5,887 bases of DNA. Origin: Clostridia bacterium. GTDB taxonomy: Bacteria > Bacillota_A > Clostridia > Christensenellales > Aristaeellaceae. The DNA is taken from positions 1 to 5,887 of the forward strand of contig JAFQGN010000120.1 of the NCBI GenBank assembly GCA_017398245.1. The letters are read 5' to 3'. This document shows positions 4,959-5,887 of the stretch, piece by piece. How positions within the stretch are numbered: position 1 is the first letter of the stretch; every line of letters starts with the position of its first letter. The translations under genes were made by a program, and so were the position numbers. A model generated the notes under the pieces. The model did not search any database. It was not told the DNA's origin and saw only the letters and a list, made by a program, of their open reading frames with translations.

Positions 4959-5825
4959 TCATTTCACCGTGGGGGCGTTGGGCTGGAAGTAGACCGTCTG
5001 GCCGGGTTCCACGCTCTTGGTGATCCAGACGTTCGCGCCGATGGTGCAGCCGTCGCCGATGGTGGTGCGGCCGCCGAGGATGGTGGCGTTGGCATAGACG
5101 ACCACATGGCTGCCGATATTCGGGTGACGCTTGATGCCCTTGACCGGGTTGCCGTTTTCGTCCAGCTCAAAGCTCTTTGCGCCAAGGGTGACGCCCTGGT
5201 AAAGCTTGACATGATCGCCGATGACGGTGGTTTCGCCGATGACGAGGCCGGTGCCGTGGTCGATGAAGAAATATTCGCCGATCTTTGCGCCGGCATGGAT
5301 ATCGACGCCGGTGCGCTCGTGGGCGTATTCGGTGAGCATTCGCGGGAGGAAGGGGACGTCCATTTCATACAGCACGTGCGCGACGCGATAGACCGAGACC
5401 GCGAAAATGCCCGGATAGCAGATGAGCACCTCTTCGCGGCAGCGGGCGGCGGGGTCTCCCTCATAGAGGGCTTCGATATCGGTGCACAGTTCGCGCTTGA
5501 TGCGCGGAAGCTGCGCGATGAATTCGTCCGTCATATCGGCCGCATCGCCCTTGCGCCCGCAGCAATCGTAGGCGAAGGCGGATTCCAGCAGGGCACGCAG
5601 GCCGTAGCGTATGCGCGAAAGGCGCGCTTCCTGCGAAAGGTTGCCGTCGCCGGCTTCCTGCAAGGTGAAATAGCCGGGAAACAGCAGCGCCTGGATATCC
5701 TTTATCCATTTTACTGCATCGGCGCGGCTGGGGATGGGCACGGTCGGGTCTGCGCCGCGCAGGCCGGATTCATAGCCGATGGCATCCAGCTGGTTGAGCG
5801 TTTCGAGGATCAGTTTATCGTTCAT
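4959..5825 (-). CDS. cysE: Serine O-acetyltransferase
   Basis: This 288-residue enzyme transfers acetyl from acetyl-CoA to L-serine, giving O-acetylserine, the step before sulfide incorporation into cysteine. It acts in the cytoplasm. A helical N-terminal domain (about 1-165) precedes a left-handed beta-helix of hexapeptide repeats (about 172-275). The core VDIHAGAKIGEYFFIDHGTG (174-193) aligns with the E. coli enzyme, so Asp175 and His190 match the catalytic Asp143 and His158, and His234 in KRHP matches His193. A nine-residue loop not in E. coli lies between them (around 217-232), as in longer anaerobe-type enzymes. The C-terminus ends APTVK, without the terminal Ile that docks into cysteine synthase in the classical complex. 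The ATG at 5825 is preferred over the GTG at 5834 because AAGGTGG lies five bases before it. The HAD gene starts 2 bases after its stop. Confidence 0.95.
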   Translation of the reverse strand: MNDKLILETLNQLDAIGYESGLRGADPTVPIPSRADAVKWIKDIQALLFPGYFTLQEAGDGNLSQEARLSRIRYGLRALLESAFAYDCCGRKGDAADMTDEFIAQLPRIKRELCTDIEALYEGDPAARCREEVLICYPGIFAVSVYRVAHVLYEMDVPFLPRMLTEYAHERTGVDIHAGAKIGEYFFIDHGTGLVIGETTVIGDHVKLYQGVTLGAKSFELDENGNPVKGIKRHPNIGSHVVVYANATILGGRTTIGDGCTIGANVWITKSVEPGQTVYFQPNAPTVK

Positions 5826-5887
5826 GGTTTCCACCTTTCTTATATAGGGAGTACGCCAGAGGGGCCTGCTTCCTTTGGCAATTTCAA
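5826..5887 (-). other. cysE leader region, promoter not resolved
   Basis: It contains the cysE ribosome binding site (AAGGTGG, 5831-5837) and an AT-rich TATATA (5841-5846). No -35 box stands at a proper distance from that TATATA. A T-box or other sulfur-responsive leader cannot be judged because the region is cut by the window edge. Confidence 0.4.

Noticed and set aside
5841..5846. TATATA as a -10 box for cysE
   Set aside because: No -35 box stands near 17 bases upstream, and transcription would begin almost inside the ribosome binding site. The promoter is probably outside the window.
5855..5879. Hairpin GCCAGAGG / CCTTTGGC upstream of cysE
   Set aside because: It pairs well only on the plus strand (with one G-U pair), has no T-run after it, and no plus-strand gene precedes it. 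It could be part of a longer structure cut by the window edge, but this cannot be supported.

Overview
This GC-rich window most resembles a chromosomal segment from a high-GC member of the Bacillota (Clostridia-like). The evidence is strong AGGAG-type ribosome binding sites, tight gene packing, an xpaC-telA pair and a TPM-domain protein with a Gly-rich tail. No taxonomic marker is present, so this is inference. All nine genes lie on the minus strand. I saw no mobile element, CRISPR array, rRNA or tRNA.

Reading in the direction of transcription (right to left), the first unit is serine O-acetyltransferase (cysE, 4959-5825). It is followed with a 2-nt gap by a small HAD-IIIA phosphatase-like protein (4423-4956). 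A textbook Rho-independent terminator (4382-4415) closes this unit.

A good sigma-A-type promoter (TTGCCT, 17 bp, TACAAT; 4275-4303) then starts a second unit. Its genes are xpaC (3593-4249), telA (2478-3596, 4-nt overlap), a divergent lemA-like gene (1917-2477, start directly after the telA stop), a TPM-domain membrane protein with a long Pro/Arg then Gly/Ser/Arg tail (809-1897), a 31-residue membrane peptide (692-787), a short tandem-repeat tract (544-709), and a 93-residue paralogue of that peptide with its own Gly-rich tail (204-485). A hairpin plus T-run (144-193) probably ends it. The last 116 bases are the 5' end of one more gene.

The most interesting part is the second unit. XpaC, TelA, LemA and TPM proteins are each known from membrane or envelope-stress contexts. 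Here all four sit in one apparent operon that ends with two short paralogous membrane peptides. The peptides share 19 of 31 aligned residues, and the second has the same C-terminal GRGR ending as the TPM protein. The repeat tract between them reads as an Arg-rich 15-residue repeat in the frame that continues the first peptide beyond its UGA stop. I infer a membrane-associated envelope module with small accessory peptides; its function cannot be read from the sequence.
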